Below are positions 43,303 to 51,789 of a stretch of 64,000 nucleotides of DNA, in pieces. The notes under the pieces were generated by a model. The model was given only the letters and a program-made list of their open reading frames with translations, ran no database searches and was not told the DNA's origin. Position 1 is the stretch's first letter; each line of letters begins with the position of its first letter. Source of the stretch: Rosettibacter primus. Its GTDB lineage: Bacteria > Bacteroidota > Ignavibacteria > Ignavibacteriales > Melioribacteraceae. Location: NCBI RefSeq assembly GCF_036860675.1, contig NZ_JAYKGK010000004.1, positions 1 through 64,000 of the forward strand, read 5' to 3'. Both the position numbers and the translations under genes were made by a program.

Positions 43303-44403
43303 TTACATTATCACTAATTCTGCTATTAATGCTCCAGCTTCTTTTAATGCTTGAAATATTGCGATAATATCTCTTGGAGAAACTTTTAATGAATTCAATG
43401 CCGCAGCAACTTCCTGTACATTTGTAGCACCTTCAATTGCTATTGTTCTTGTCGAATCCTGCGATACATAAGGAACAAGGTTGTTGAATACAGTAGTTGT
43501 CCCCCGCGAAAAAGCACTTGGCTGCGAAATAATTGGATAAGAACGAATTTGAATATTTAATCCGCCATGTGTAATTGTAACTGGTTGTATTCTTACATTG
43601 TTGCCTGCTATTACTGTTCCGGTTCTTTCGTTCAATACAACTCTTGCAATTTCATCAACCTGTATATTTATGCTTTCTAATTCAGCAAGAAATGAAATTA
43701 AATTATTTTGTCTTTCCTGTGGAACATTTACACGGACTTCAGCAGCATCAACAGCTTTCGCAATTTCTCCGCCAAACTTAGAATTAATTGCGTTGCTAAT
43801 ATTATTTGCTGTTGTAATATCAGGTTCTTTTAAAAATACAGATACTTCATTATTTGATGATTCATTAAAATTAATTTGTTCTTTTAATGAACCGCCGCGA
43901 GGTACTCTTCCTGCAAGTGTATGATTTTTTGAAATTCTATTTCCTGTAATTGTATTTATATCATAACCACCAACTGAAACAGGTCCCTGAGCAAAACCAT
44001 AAACTTTACCATCCATTCCAGAAAGCGGAGTCATCAATAAAGTCCCACCTTGTAAACTTGTTGCATCACCAAGCGAAGAAACAGTCACATCAAATTCTGC
44101 TCCAGGCTTTAAATTTTTATTTAGTGATGCTGTTACCATCACTGCAGCAACATTCTTGGTTCTGATATCATTTTGTGGAACTGTAATTCCGAATCTTTTC
44201 AACATACTTGTTATTGACTGAATTGTAAAAGAAGAACGATAGCTGTCGCCTGTTCCTGCTAGTCCAACTACCAATCCATAGCCAATAATCTGTTCCGAAC
44301 CATATCCGCTTAAATATGCTACATCTTTTATTCGTTGAGCTAATAATGAGTTATAACCAATTAACAATAAAATCAAAATCGATATAATAATTTTTCTTTT
44401 CAT
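43303..44403 (-). CDS. flgI: Flagellar P-ring protein FlgI
   Basis: This 366-residue periplasmic ring protein has a signal peptide (about 1-22, 'LLLIGYNSLLAQ'). The family opening 'RIKDVAYLSGYGSEQIIGYG' and 'LVVGLAGTGDS' comes next, and the body includes 'NVAAVMVTASL', 'GGTLLMTPLSG', 'VVLNERTGTVIAGNNVRI' and the C-terminal 'ALNSLKVSPRDIIAIFQALK'. Length matches the family. The P ring shows the cell has a peptidoglycan layer beneath an outer membrane. It lies nine bases after flgH. Confidence 0.95.
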   Translation of the reverse strand: MKRKIIISILILLLIGYNSLLAQRIKDVAYLSGYGSEQIIGYGLVVGLAGTGDSYRSSFTIQSITSMLKRFGITVPQNDIRTKNVAAVMVTASLNKNLKPGAEFDVTVSSLGDATSLQGGTLLMTPLSGMDGKVYGFAQGPVSVGGYDINTITGNRISKNHTLAGRVPRGGSLKEQINFNESSNNEVSVFLKEPDITTANNISNAINSKFGGEIAKAVDAAEVRVNVPQERQNNLISFLAELESINIQVDEIARVVLNERTGTVIAGNNVRIQPVTITHGGLNIQIRSYPIISQPSAFSRGTTTVFNNLVPYVSQDSTRTIAIEGATNVQEVAAALNSLKVSPRDIIAIFQALKEAGALIAELVIM

Positions 44404-44412
44404 AGTAACACC

Positions 44413-44982
44413 TTAAAACAACCAGTGAAATAGTCTTGTAAGAATTCCTGGCTTTTGAGATGAATCAATCATTCCACTTCCTTCAAAAGTAATTTCTGCA
44501 TCAGATATGTTATATGAATAAACTGAATTATCCGAAGAAATATCACTGGGTCTAACTATTCCTGTAATTTTTATCATCTGTTCTTCACCATTTATAACAA
44601 TTTTTCTGCTTCCTCTTATACGCATATTTCCATTTTCATAAACTGAATCAACAATTGCACTAATTTTTGTTTTTACCACACCAGTAGTTTTAGTAGAACC
44701 CGAACCTGAAAATGAGTTATCAGTTCCAAGATTTATATCAGTTTTAGGAAGATTTGTTTTATCAATTCCGCCTGCTAAATTTGCTCCAATAGAACTGTTT
44801 CTTCCTGTAGTCGTTTCTGCATTGTTTGATGCTTGAGATGATTCCAGAACAATAATTGTTATTGCATCTCCAATTTGAAAGGCTTTATTGTCTGAAAACA
44901 ACGAATATAATGAATTCTGTCTCATATTCTGTGAATACAAAATTGATGAGGTAAGCCATATAAAAATCATTAATCTTTTCAT
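44413..44982 (-). CDS. flgH: Flagellar L-ring protein FlgH, without lipobox Cys
   Basis: This protein of about 189 residues forms the outer-membrane ring. After a hydrophobic leader ('LMIFIWLTSSILYSQ') come FlgH landmarks: 'SLYSLFSDNKAFQIGDAITI', 'VLESSQASNNAE', and 'VYENGNMRIRGSRKIVINGE' to 'IVRPSDI', with 'AEITFEGSGMI' near the end. Classical FlgH is a lipoprotein with a Cys at the signal-peptide cleavage site; here no Cys is present at all, so the mature protein is probably not lipidated. The ATG at 44982 is preferred over the TTG at 44994, which would overlap flgA. Confidence 0.92.
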   Translation of the reverse strand: MKRLMIFIWLTSSILYSQNMRQNSLYSLFSDNKAFQIGDAITIIVLESSQASNNAETTTGRNSSIGANLAGGIDKTNLPKTDINLGTDNSFSGSGSTKTTGVVKTKISAIVDSVYENGNMRIRGSRKIVINGEEQMIKITGIVRPSDISSDNSVYSYNISDAEITFEGSGMIDSSQKPGILTRLFHWLF

Positions 44983-44986
44983 AGCT

Positions 44987-45637
44987 CTACTCAATTAATG
45001 AAACATTGTACTTATCAATTATTTTGGCTTTGAATAATTTATTATCACTTGTAACAACTCTTATAACATCACCAATTCTTCCTTCCTCTTTGGCAGTAAC
45101 TTCTGTTGAAATATCCACTCCATTTCTTCCAGCATGAAGAATTAACTTTTCATTATAAAAAACATCAGGAACTGGCTCGATTAATTCTTCAATAAGTACT
45201 GAACCATTTTTAATTATTGCTTTTGACCTAAATACTTCGCTAAAATCAATTCTTTGAACTATTTTACCGCGTATATTCGTAACATCAATTAATTTTTTCG
45301 TGAATTGATTTTCGGATAATAATTCATTCCTGCTGATATCTTTCAAAGCAACAAGAACATATTGATATAATTTTATTTTAAGAGTAACTATAGAAAGACT
45401 TGCTCGATTTTTTCTGTCATAAATTTTTACAGGAACAAAAGCATAATTTTTATTCAGCCTGAATTCTCTGTCATAATCCAGCTCAATCTTAAAATAATTT
45501 TTTGGCAATTCTGAAATTTGATATTCATACTTAACATACGAAGCAAATTTCTCATCAAGATAATTCTTCAATTGAGATTCGAATACTTTATCACTATTAA
45601 CAAATATTTGCAGCAATATTAATAATGATGAAATCAT
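44987..45637 (-). CDS. flgA: P-ring assembly chaperone FlgA
   Basis: This 216-residue periplasmic chaperone has a signal peptide (about 1-15). An SAF-type domain (about 95-155) has 'VLVALKDISRNELLSENQFT', and a C-terminal half includes 'VLIEELIEPVPDVFYNEKLI' and 'VTAKEEGRIGDVIRVVTSDN', the typical FlgA ending. It helps FlgI polymerise into the P ring. It lies between flgG and flgH as in many flagellar operons. Confidence 0.9.
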   Translation of the reverse strand: MISSLLILLQIFVNSDKVFESQLKNYLDEKFASYVKYEYQISELPKNYFKIELDYDREFRLNKNYAFVPVKIYDRKNRASLSIVTLKIKLYQYVLVALKDISRNELLSENQFTKKLIDVTNIRGKIVQRIDFSEVFRSKAIIKNGSVLIEELIEPVPDVFYNEKLILHAGRNGVDISTEVTAKEEGRIGDVIRVVTSDNKLFKAKIIDKYNVSLIE

Positions 45638-45639
45638 TT

Positions 45640-46440
45640 TTAACTTCTCTTAAGATTGTTTGCAATTGTCATCATATCTTCGACAGTTTTTACTGTTTTG
45701 GAATTAATTTCATATGCTCTTTGGGCAGCTATCATTGCAATCATTTCTTCAACTATATCAACATTAGAAGATTCAAGATAACCCTGATGAATTTCACCAA
45801 ATCCTTCGCTGCCTGGAGTCCCAAGTATTGGTTGACCTGATGCTGGAGTTTCAGCATAAAGATTATCTCCAAGTGCAAGTAATCCTCCATTGTTCATAAA
45901 CCGAGCTAATTCAATTGTGCCCAGTGTAACTGTAGAACCGTCAACCTGTTGTGCAGTAACAGTTCCATCTTTTGCAATTTGAATATCAACAACATCATCT
46001 GTTAAAGTAATACTTGGTTCAAGCTCATAACCACTTGCAGTAACAATTTTTCCATCTGCATTTAACTTGAATGAACCATCTCTTGTATAAGCAAATGTTC
46101 CATCACTTTTCCTTACCTGAAAAAATCCTTCACCATAAATTCCTAAATCGAGCTGATTATTTGTTGCAACTAAATCACCCTGTTTAAATATCTTTTGAGT
46201 TGATGCAGGCTTAACTCCATTGCCAACTTGAATTTTATTATTTGTATTTTCATAAACGCCAGGTGTTGTGGTTGAAAGTGGATTAATATTTACTTCTTGA
46301 TACATCAAATCCTGAAAATCTGCTTTATTCTTCTTAAAACCTGTGGTATTGATATTGGCAATGTTGTTAGAAATTACTTCAATATTTATTTGCTGTGCAT
46401 ACATTCCAGAAGCTGCTGTTCTTAATGCTCTTGTAGGCAT
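45640..46440 (-). CDS. flgG: Distal rod protein FlgG
   Basis: This 266-residue rod protein starts with 'ALRTAASGMYAQQINIEVIS' and the rod consensus 'NNIANINTTGFKKNKADFQD', followed by the FlgG-specific 'YQEVNINP' region. The beta domain contains 'GEGFFQVRKSDGTFAYTRDG', and the C-terminal helix 'VDIVEEMIAMIAAQRAYEIN' and 'KTVKTVEDMM' closes the fold. Length is typical (about 260). It is 15 bases after flgF. Confidence 0.96.
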   Translation of the reverse strand: MPTRALRTAASGMYAQQINIEVISNNIANINTTGFKKNKADFQDLMYQEVNINPLSTTTPGVYENTNNKIQVGNGVKPASTQKIFKQGDLVATNNQLDLGIYGEGFFQVRKSDGTFAYTRDGSFKLNADGKIVTASGYELEPSITLTDDVVDIQIAKDGTVTAQQVDGSTVTLGTIELARFMNNGGLLALGDNLYAETPASGQPILGTPGSEGFGEIHQGYLESSNVDIVEEMIAMIAAQRAYEINSKTVKTVEDMMTIANNLKRS

Positions 46441-46455
46441 TTATCACCTCACTAA

Positions 46456-47166
46456 TTAAATTTTCCCAATTTGATTTGCATGGTCTAAAGACTGATCCAG
46501 TGCATTAATAATTTTTTGAGCTCTTTCATATGCTTTGTTCAATTGAATCATGGCTTCCATTTCAAGTATTGGATTTGCATTCGATTCTTCTAAATATCCT
46601 TGAGATATTTTATATTCATCCTGGTTTGCTTCAGTATAATTTTCATCTGTAATTAAAAAGTTTGATTCTCCACTTCTTGTTAATTGTTCAGGTTCATCAA
46701 CTTTTACAATTAATAGAGTATCTATGTAATGTTCATCAATTTTAATTTCACCTGCAGTTGATACTAAAATCTGAGAGTTTTTTTGACGAAGTGTATCTTC
46801 AAGAAAAATTCCGCCATTTTTCCCAAGAACTTTTCTTCCTTTTGCATCAATTAGATACCCTTCATCAGAAATTTGAAATCTTCCATTTCTTGTCAATTCA
46901 ATAGTTCCATCTTCACTTTTTACAGCAAAGAATCCATTCCCGTTGATAGCTAAATCAAGCGGATTTGAAGTTAATACTAATTCCCCCTGCTGTTGACTTG
47001 TTAATTTTCTAATCTGAGATTCACCAGCTTCATTTATGTATTCAGCAAATGGAATTTCTCTTTTGAAAGCAGTTGTATTAATGTTTGCAAGGTTGTTCGA
47101 AATAATATCAATATTTTTTGCTCTCTGGTCCATGCTTCGTGCAACTGTGTAAATTCCTTTAATCAT
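46456..47166 (-). CDS. flgF: Proximal rod protein FlgF
   Basis: This 236-residue rod protein is related to FlgG but shorter. It has the N-terminal 'IDIISNNLANINTTAFKREI', the central 'NGNGFFAVKSEDGTIELTRN', and the C-terminal 'YLEESNANPILEMEAMIQLN' and 'KAYERAQKIINALD' helices. It precedes flgG by 15 bases in the usual flgF-flgG order, which separates the two names. It is exported by the flagellar apparatus and has no Sec signal. Confidence 0.9.
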   Translation of the reverse strand: MIKGIYTVARSMDQRAKNIDIISNNLANINTTAFKREIPFAEYINEAGESQIRKLTSQQQGELVLTSNPLDLAINGNGFFAVKSEDGTIELTRNGRFQISDEGYLIDAKGRKVLGKNGGIFLEDTLRQKNSQILVSTAGEIKIDEHYIDTLLIVKVDEPEQLTRSGESNFLITDENYTEANQDEYKISQGYLEESNANPILEMEAMIQLNKAYERAQKIINALDQSLDHANQIGKI

Positions 47167-47177
47167 TTTTCAGCTCC

Positions 47178-47789
47178 TTATATTTTTTCATACTCAAGAT
47201 ATTTTAACCTTGCAGCAAGCATCAACTCGCCTTTAGAAATTTTTAGTTCTTTAGCTTTCTTGGTAATATTTTTTTCTGATAATTTTTTTACTGGCAAATC
47301 GTGAATTAATTCTCTTCTTGATTTTGATTTTTTATCCTCTATCCTTGAAGGAACTCTTTCTTCTCTTAATAACTTAATTTTATTTCTTAACTCAATACCT
47401 TCTTTAATTTTAATCCTTAGAACAATTCTTCTTATTGCAATTAGAGTAAAAAGAAATATTGAGAAGATTAAGAGAAACTTTACTTCAAATGAAAGATTCT
47501 GAAATAGCTGAATTAAAGTTTTTTTTGGTTTAAAGTTCGGCACTTCAGAAACATTCAACTTATAAGAATTATTTGAATCATTACTAATCGATTCTTTCTG
47601 CATTTTTAATTTTGCTGCCAAAATCTGCTGCTCTACCAATCTTCTTACATTAATTGTATCTTCTGTAATTGTATCTTTAACAACACCAGACAAAATGCTG
47701 ACAGATTTGCTAATTAAGCTATCATTATTAATTTGTGCATTTGTTGCAGCAGTATAAGAAATTATTAATGTAATAATTATCCTTTTCAT
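47178..47789 (-). CDS. Single-pass membrane protein in the rod-gene cluster, unknown
   Basis: The family is not recognised. The 203-residue protein has a signal peptide (about 1-18), a roughly 80-residue polar extracytoplasmic part, one membrane helix (about 101-121) and a strongly basic cytoplasmic tail ('ELRNKIKLLREERVP', 'KNITKKAKELKISKGELMLA'). The tail's last 30 residues look like a small helix-turn-helix-like segment. It overlaps the degenerate kinase gene by four bases and precedes flgF. It may link an envelope signal to that protein, but this is only inferred from context. Confidence 0.6.
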   Translation of the reverse strand: MKRIIITLIISYTAATNAQINNDSLISKSVSILSGVVKDTITEDTINVRRLVEQQILAAKLKMQKESISNDSNNSYKLNVSEVPNFKPKKTLIQLFQNLSFEVKFLLIFSIFLFTLIAIRRIVLRIKIKEGIELRNKIKLLREERVPSRIEDKKSKSRRELIHDLPVKKLSEKNITKKAKELKISKGELMLAARLKYLEYEKI

Positions 47790-49096
47790 TCTTTCAATTT
47801 CCTCTTTAATGGAAATAAAAGATGAATGCTTGTTCCTTTTAAAGGCAGAGAATCAAATTCAACTTTGCCTTCGCTCTTCTTCATCAATTCTTGAATAATT
47901 TTAACAGTAAGATTAGAAACATAATCAGAAGGTTCACCAAAATTTTCCCAGTAATCAGTAATAAAAACAGAAAGAATTACAATTTCATTTATATATTTTG
48001 TTTGAATTACAATCCCGCTTCCGCTTTTTGATTTCTTTTTTATCATCGAAAAAATGTTTGTCAAAATCTGTTTAATTTCTTTTGGACTTGTCAAAATTGG
48101 AGGCAGATGTTCTTCGAGGTCAAGAGCACATTCAAGTCCCATATTTTTAAGTGTAGAATTAATTATTCCATAAAATTCTTTTATAACATTATTAATATCA
48201 CATGGTAGATTTTGCTTTGTCTTTCCAGTATTTATATCATTGAATTTGAGTAACTTTTGCGAAAGACTACTTAAACGAGAAATTCTTTCTTTGATTTTTT
48301 CAAATATTTCATTCTCAATTGCGGTATTGGTGCTTTCAATGTAATCCACTCCGCTTTGAATTACCTGAAGAGAATTCAGCATGTCCTGAATAATTCCTTC
48401 TGCAAATTCTCCAACTGCATACAGCTTAAAATCATTATTCAGTTTTGATTCATAAAGCTGAACTTCATCATAAAGCTTGTTAATTGTTTTTCTATGATTA
48501 AAAGAAATTATTTGAGGGACTATAATTCCAAGCAGTACATAAATTGTTTGATTCTCGATTGAGTTTTCTGATATTTTATTTGCTGGACCCAATAAAGAAA
48601 GCACACCAATATTATTCTTAACATAATTCACAGGAAAAATTGTTTGATATAATCTCACTCCTTCTCCAGTGTATGAATTCAAATCAGGAATTAAAGTTGG
48701 TTTTTGGGTTTCAAATATCCAATCAAGAATTCCATTTTTATAAGCTTTATTGACAAGATTATTTTGCAGTGAAGAAACATTTGGATTAACAGCAACTAAA
48801 TTTCTTTTTGTATCATCAAACAAAAACAGGTCAACTTCTTTGGAGGCAACAATTCTTTTTACATATTGACTGAACAAATTGTGTATTTCTTCGGGAGTTT
48901 TTAACTCTGCAACTGATTTTTGAAAACTGAATAAATTTTGAATTAAATAACTATATTTTTCGAACAAATTAGTTTTACTCTGGTGAGTTTCAAAACTAAT
49001 TCTCTTATATTCTTCAGTATCACCGCCTTTAGTGAAATACTGAAGAGTTTTCGAAAATGGTTCGTACTTTAGAGTATTTTCTTTTAAGACTCTCAA
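47786..49096 (-). CDS. GAF-domain degenerate histidine kinase
   Basis: This 436-residue soluble protein has a GAF-like sensor domain (about 65-205, 'SKEVDLFLFDDTKRNLVAVN'). A DHp-like helix pair and an ATPase-like fold (about 300-430) follow. The usual phospho-His motif is replaced: 'FAEGIIQDMLNSLQVI' near 232 has Gln where kinases have His. The N-box reads 'QILTNIFSMIKKK' with Met in place of the metal-binding Asn, and no G1 'DxGxG' is visible, although a late 'KGTSIHLLFP' strand remains. It is therefore probably a non-catalytic dimeric signalling protein. It lies between a HDOD gene and flgF, overlapping both neighbours by four bases. Confidence 0.75.
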   Translation of the reverse strand: MRVLKENTLKYEPFSKTLQYFTKGGDTEEYKRISFETHQSKTNLFEKYSYLIQNLFSFQKSVAELKTPEEIHNLFSQYVKRIVASKEVDLFLFDDTKRNLVAVNPNVSSLQNNLVNKAYKNGILDWIFETQKPTLIPDLNSYTGEGVRLYQTIFPVNYVKNNIGVLSLLGPANKISENSIENQTIYVLLGIIVPQIISFNHRKTINKLYDEVQLYESKLNNDFKLYAVGEFAEGIIQDMLNSLQVIQSGVDYIESTNTAIENEIFEKIKERISRLSSLSQKLLKFNDINTGKTKQNLPCDINNVIKEFYGIINSTLKNMGLECALDLEEHLPPILTSPKEIKQILTNIFSMIKKKSKSGSGIVIQTKYINEIVILSVFITDYWENFGEPSDYVSNLTVKIIQELMKKSEGKVEFDSLPLKGTSIHLLFPLKRKLKE

Positions 49097-49974
49097 ATTA
49101 AATACCTCAATGAATCTATTTGAAGAAGAATTGGTTCATGATACATTGAAATAAATTTTTCAATTTCTTCTACTTCTTTGAACTGAAGAATTTCTGCAGC
49201 TTCTTTACTGAATTCCAAATCATCATCCCAGCTAAATGTTGCAAGCTTAAGTTTCTGAGTCATATAATCAGCTAGATGAACAATTGATGTTAATATTTTT
49301 GTATTGTAAGATAGATTTGGTGTATGATGATATTTAACTATTTCACAAATTGATTCAGGAATATTCCAGTTTTTTAATAAAGTGTAACCAACACTTTGAT
49401 GGTCCATGCCAAGTTGAGAATTTTCTGCTTCGAGATATTTCGTTCCTTTCTTTGCATTTTCCATAATAGAAACAAAATCGCTGTGCATATAACGATGAAT
49501 GACCGAGATACCTAAATCATGCAACAACCCCCCGATAAAGACATCATTACTTTCACGAATTCCCATATCATCAGCAATTTTTTTAGCAGTTGTTGCAGTA
49601 ATGTAGGAATGAAGCCAGAAGCTCTTCTGGTCCATGTATTCATCACTTTTGTTCTTCATTGATTCCATCAATGAAAGTGCGGTTACAATATTGCGTATTT
49701 CATTAAAGCCCAGAATCATAATTGCATATTCTATAGAAGAAACTCTCTTGGCTAATCCATAGAACGGAGAATTTGCAATTGTAAGAATTTTTACAACTAT
49801 GCTCTGGTCTTTTGAAATAGCCCTTGCAAGTGTGTGCGGGCTGGTATTCAAATCTTTCAGCAGTTCCAGTACTTCAGATAAAATTTTGGGTACTGGTGAA
49901 AGACTTGTAACTCTTTTAAGAACTAATTGAGTTCTTTCCCTTTTTTGTGCCTGGTCAAACGATATTGTATACAT
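49093..49974 (-). CDS. HDOD-domain protein 1
   Basis: This 293-residue cytosolic protein is built around an HDOD domain (about 20-215): 'LSPVPKILSEVLELLKDLN', 'ISKDQSIVVKILTIANSPFYG', 'VSSIEYAIMILGF', and 'IGGLLHDLGISVIHRYM'. It retains HD-like residues in 'LLHDLG' and 'KYHHTPN', but HDOD proteins generally lack phosphohydrolase activity and act in signalling. It is similar over its length to the next gene upstream (49984-50853), so this is a tandem duplication. It overlaps the degenerate kinase gene by four bases. Confidence 0.88.
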   Translation of the reverse strand: MYTISFDQAQKRERTQLVLKRVTSLSPVPKILSEVLELLKDLNTSPHTLARAISKDQSIVVKILTIANSPFYGLAKRVSSIEYAIMILGFNEIRNIVTALSLMESMKNKSDEYMDQKSFWLHSYITATTAKKIADDMGIRESNDVFIGGLLHDLGISVIHRYMHSDFVSIMENAKKGTKYLEAENSQLGMDHQSVGYTLLKNWNIPESICEIVKYHHTPNLSYNTKILTSIVHLADYMTQKLKLATFSWDDDLEFSKEAAEILQFKEVEEIEKFISMYHEPILLQIDSLRYLI

Positions 49975-49983
49975 AGCTCTTTA

Positions 49984-50853
49984 TTAATTTAGTGATTCAA
50001 AATGCTTTTTTAATAATTCTTCATAACTAAGAATAAATTCTTCCAGATATTCATGATTTCCAAAACCAAGAATATCGATTATGTTTTCATCAAATTCATA
50101 ACCGGTATCCCAGGTAAAATTTCCTATGCCAAGTTTATAAGTCATGTAATCAACAAGATGAATTAATGATGCAAGCACCGGATTTTTTTCTGCCAAAGAT
50201 GGGCGATGATGATGAACAATTGCATCAGTAATATGAGGAGGAAAATTCCATCGTTCGAGCATAAATTCTGCAATATCACCGTGGTCGTATCCCAGCACAA
50301 TTCTTTCTGCTTCGTGATATGTTATTCCTTCATTCTTAACCATCTTAACAATTTTTTTAAAATCGTAATTCATATATTTATTGAGAATTACCAGACCTAA
50401 ATCATGAAGTAATCCGACAGTAAAAACTTCACCGGATTTTGGATACTTTAAATCATCTGCAATTCTTTTTGCAGCTGTAGCAACCATAAGAGAATGTGCC
50501 CAGTATTCATTGTGATTCCAATCAATAGATTTCCTTACTCTTAATGTGTCGAGTAACGACAATGCCAGTAAAATATTTCTTATATGTTCAAATCCAATAA
50601 TGACAATTGCAAATTCAATTGTAGCTACTCTTCTTGGTAATCCATATAAAGGCGAATTTGCAACTGCCAAAATTTTTGTGGCAAGAGCCTGGTCTTTTGA
50701 AATTACTTTACACAAATCAGAAGCACTTGTTTTATCATTGTCTAAAAGCTGAGTTACCTCTGTAATTATATGAGGTATAGCAGGAAGATTACCAATCCCG
50801 GAAAGCTGCTTTCTAATTTTCTCTTTAATCTCTGATGTAGTCTGCTCAAACAT
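49984..50853 (-). CDS. HDOD-domain protein 2
   Basis: This 289-residue paralogue of the following gene has 'IGNLPAIPHIITEVTQLLDN', 'ISKDQALATKILAVANSPLY', 'RVATIEFAIVIIGF' and 'TVGLLHDLGLVILNKYM', plus 'ITDAIVHHHRPS' after the core. In Campylobacter and some other bacteria HDOD proteins influence flagellar gene expression or number. Here the gene overlaps the end of fliA by eight bases, which implies coupled translation and a related role. No output domain is attached. Confidence 0.88.
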   Translation of the reverse strand: MFEQTTSEIKEKIRKQLSGIGNLPAIPHIITEVTQLLDNDKTSASDLCKVISKDQALATKILAVANSPLYGLPRRVATIEFAIVIIGFEHIRNILLALSLLDTLRVRKSIDWNHNEYWAHSLMVATAAKRIADDLKYPKSGEVFTVGLLHDLGLVILNKYMNYDFKKIVKMVKNEGITYHEAERIVLGYDHGDIAEFMLERWNFPPHITDAIVHHHRPSLAEKNPVLASLIHLVDYMTYKLGIGNFTWDTGYEFDENIIDILGFGNHEYLEEFILSYEELLKKHFESLN

Positions 50854-51472
50854 TATATAAAGCCAATTTTTGTTTCAATGATTTAATAATCTTAGAATGA
50901 AGCTGCGATACTCGTGATACTGTTATATTTAATACTTTTGCAATTTCCTGATAGTTAAGTTCTTCATAATAATAAAGGCTGAGCAATGTTCTGTCTCTTT
51001 CATTTAATTCTTTTATTAATTCAACAAGTTTTTCTTTAATTTCATTTTTTTCAAGAATTTCATCAGGAATCTCGCTTTCATCAGAAATCATTTCATAGAC
51101 CTGCATACCTTCATCTTCAATAAATGTATTGTTTAATGAAATTGATGCCCCAATTGATGCCGAACCATCCTCACAAGCCATTTCATATCTATGAGTATAT
51201 TTTCTTATCTCATCATAAATTTTTCCGCGAATACGTTGGATGGCATATGTTTCGAACTTTGTCCCATAATCAGGGTCAAATCTGTCTATCGCTTCACTCA
51301 ACCCTTCTATACCAAATTGGAAGAAGTCTCTTCTATCGAATATTTCGTTCTGATTAAAATTGCTTTTATGGATTACATAATGGACAAGATTAACATAATT
51401 AAGAATAATTTGTTTTTTTAGTTCAGGCGTTGGCTTAGCCTTGAACTTTGCCCAGAGCTCTTGATTATTCAT
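50846..51472 (-). CDS. fliA: Flagellar sigma factor FliA (sigma-28)
   Basis: This 208-residue sigma factor has region 2 'GIEGLSEAIDRFDPDYGTKF', 'ETYAIQRIRGKIYDEIRKY' (FliA/WhiG landmark), a region 3 with the degenerate 'SISLNN' linker, and region 4 'RDRTLLSLYYYEELNYQEIA' then 'ITVSRVSQLHSKIIKSLKQKL'. It should read the TAAA-N15-NNCGATAA sites at the flagellin, cheW and unknown/kinase operons, and be held by the FlgM-like protein. It overlaps the small membrane-protein gene upstream and the HDOD 2 gene downstream. Confidence 0.93.
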   Translation of the reverse strand: MNNQELWAKFKAKPTPELKKQIILNYVNLVHYVIHKSNFNQNEIFDRRDFFQFGIEGLSEAIDRFDPDYGTKFETYAIQRIRGKIYDEIRKYTHRYEMACEDGSASIGASISLNNTFIEDEGMQVYEMISDESEIPDEILEKNEIKEKLVELIKELNERDRTLLSLYYYEELNYQEIAKVLNITVSRVSQLHSKIIKSLKQKLALYNV

Positions 51473-51701
51473 TCTTCTTTGTTCCTGTTAAATCTTGTGT
51501 AATACTATTTATTTTTTCGTACGAATTTTTATTTATTGCTTTAATTAAGCCGAGAGTTATTACGCTTAGCATAACTGTTAGAGTTACAAATATTGCAAAC
51601 GAATTCAGTATAATTTTTATTATATCTTCTCCCTTCTGAACAAAATAAATGACTGAAAAAAAGAATACTAAAAGACCAATCTGAAGAATTATTTTGTTCA
51701 T
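51465..51701 (-). CDS. Small two-helix membrane protein, unknown
   Basis: The family is not recognised. This 78-residue protein is mostly two membrane helices (about 4-22 and 32-55) separated by 'QKGEDIIK', with a short polar tail. It starts a transcription unit after an 88-base gap from flhG and overlaps fliA by eight bases. Conservation between related genomes would decide whether it is a real flagellar component. Confidence 0.6.
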   Translation of the reverse strand: MNKIILQIGLLVFFFSVIYFVQKGEDIIKIILNSFAIFVTLTVMLSVITLGLIKAINKNSYEKINSITQDLTGTKKNE

Positions 51702-51789
51702 ACTTACTCCGTTTTGTTATTATAATTTCAAACACCATACCATCGGTTAATAGAAAAAAAACAATAAAAAGAGGCAGTTTTGTAATGAT

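Noticed and set aside
47786..49096. Functional sensor histidine kinase
   Set aside because: Gln replaces the phospho-His, Met the N-box Asn, and the G1 glycines are absent.
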